This document shows, in pieces, positions 63,452-64,000 of a DNA stretch of 64,000 nucleotides; position 1 is the stretch's first letter; every line of letters begins with the position of its first letter. Both the position numbers and the translations under genes were made by a program. Source of the stretch: Durusdinium trenchii (Eukaryota > Sar > Dinophyceae > Suessiales > Symbiodiniaceae); assembly GCA_963970005.1 (NCBI GenBank), contig CAXAMN010005158.1, positions 32,719 to 96,718 on the forward strand, written 5' to 3'. The notes under the pieces were generated by a model, which was not told where the DNA came from, made no database searches, and saw only the letters and a list, made by a program, of their open reading frames with translations.

Positions 63452-64000
63452 TATGGCCAAAAGTGAGTTATACTATCATAGACAGGCACGAGGCACTTTG
63501 AGATTTAGATGGATTATGGAATTCACATTTGTAATTATTGATGCCTCAAATAGCTAGAATGTGCGAACGGACACGGCAGTTAGAATATGGGAAAATGATG
63601 GAACATGTAGATAGTGATGTAGGTATTTGCTGAGGCACCCAAATGCATCAACTAGACGATGGGTGGCCCGGGAGCAAAAAGAGATGTGTGTAAAGACATC
63701 AGTGTTCAAGAAGGTGTGGTGAAAGAAGATTTTTGTATAAGAAGATGTGCATGAACTTCAATTTGGTCAAACAATAAGATCGGATCAGATTGAACATGTT
63801 GCTCTTCTACTGCACTCTACAACACGCAATACATTTTCAGATACATGCATTGCTCAGCGACACGCCACATTTACGCACGCATGGGCACCGGGCCACGCAG
63901 ACACATTTCCCACCAAGGCATCGCCAAACCACATGGCTCGGCGACATCACAGACGTAATTTCGCCACGCCGTGTGCCGTGTGCCATGCGCTCGTAACAGT
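63452..64000. other. No gene supported
   Basis: AT-rich; short frames only. Confidence 0.4.

Overview
The window reads as nuclear DNA of a dinoflagellate, most likely a Symbiodiniaceae alga. Four things point there. A 15-base piece of the dinoflagellate spliced leader (CCATTTTGGCTCAAG, the usual relict form) sits at 57602-57616, directly upstream of a decayed reverse-transcriptase element. A tandem repeat at about 19985-20205 and 38863-39013 encodes 'CHEICTS'-type peptides, which I recall from many predicted Symbiodinium proteins. Coding information is scattered in short GC-rich islands of roughly 60-200 bases bounded by AG and GT, with rare GC donors, separated by long introns or spacers full of repeats. 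The remaining coding stretches look like dinoflagellate transposon proteins. There are no operons or bacterial signals, and most 60-100 codon open frames are chance.

Layout. 1-6054: an old, broken coding region split by a 4.7-kb block. The block carries three same-strand genes (A 1848-4062 with two introns, B 4298-4804, C 5107-5860 with one intron) and is bounded by a perfect 27-bp direct repeat. The spacer in front of each gene holds three small TAGCC-loop-GGCT hairpins that resemble the spliced leader. 7.5-15.3 kb: a series of plausible plus-strand exons with a 224-bp MITE (8-bp target duplication) in between. 15.9-16.6 kb: two minus-strand exons. 16.8-23.1 kb: a graveyard of transposon genes (Pif1/Helitron-type helicase, a fragment of a dinoflagellate transposase-like family, a minus-strand remnant) mixed with copies of one interspersed repeat. 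23.4-55.9 kb: mostly plus-strand exon islands, a few on minus, a minisatellite, fold-back elements, several dispersed repeats, and a 434-bp insertion at 48.1 kb with a 14-bp flanking duplication that carries a broken coding sequence. 55.9-57.5 kb: a repeat cluster with a 10-N assembly gap. 57.6-60.5 kb: the spliced-leader-tagged reverse-transcriptase/RNase H remnant. 61.5-63.5 kb: four more candidate exons.

The exon calls rest on reading-frame composition plus splice signals read by eye; which exons belong to one gene, and what those genes do, cannot be settled without transcripts. The clearest unexplained object is the gene block at 1.1-5.9 kb: three unrecognised genes, each preceded by a triplet of leader-like hairpins, inserted as a unit into another reading frame.
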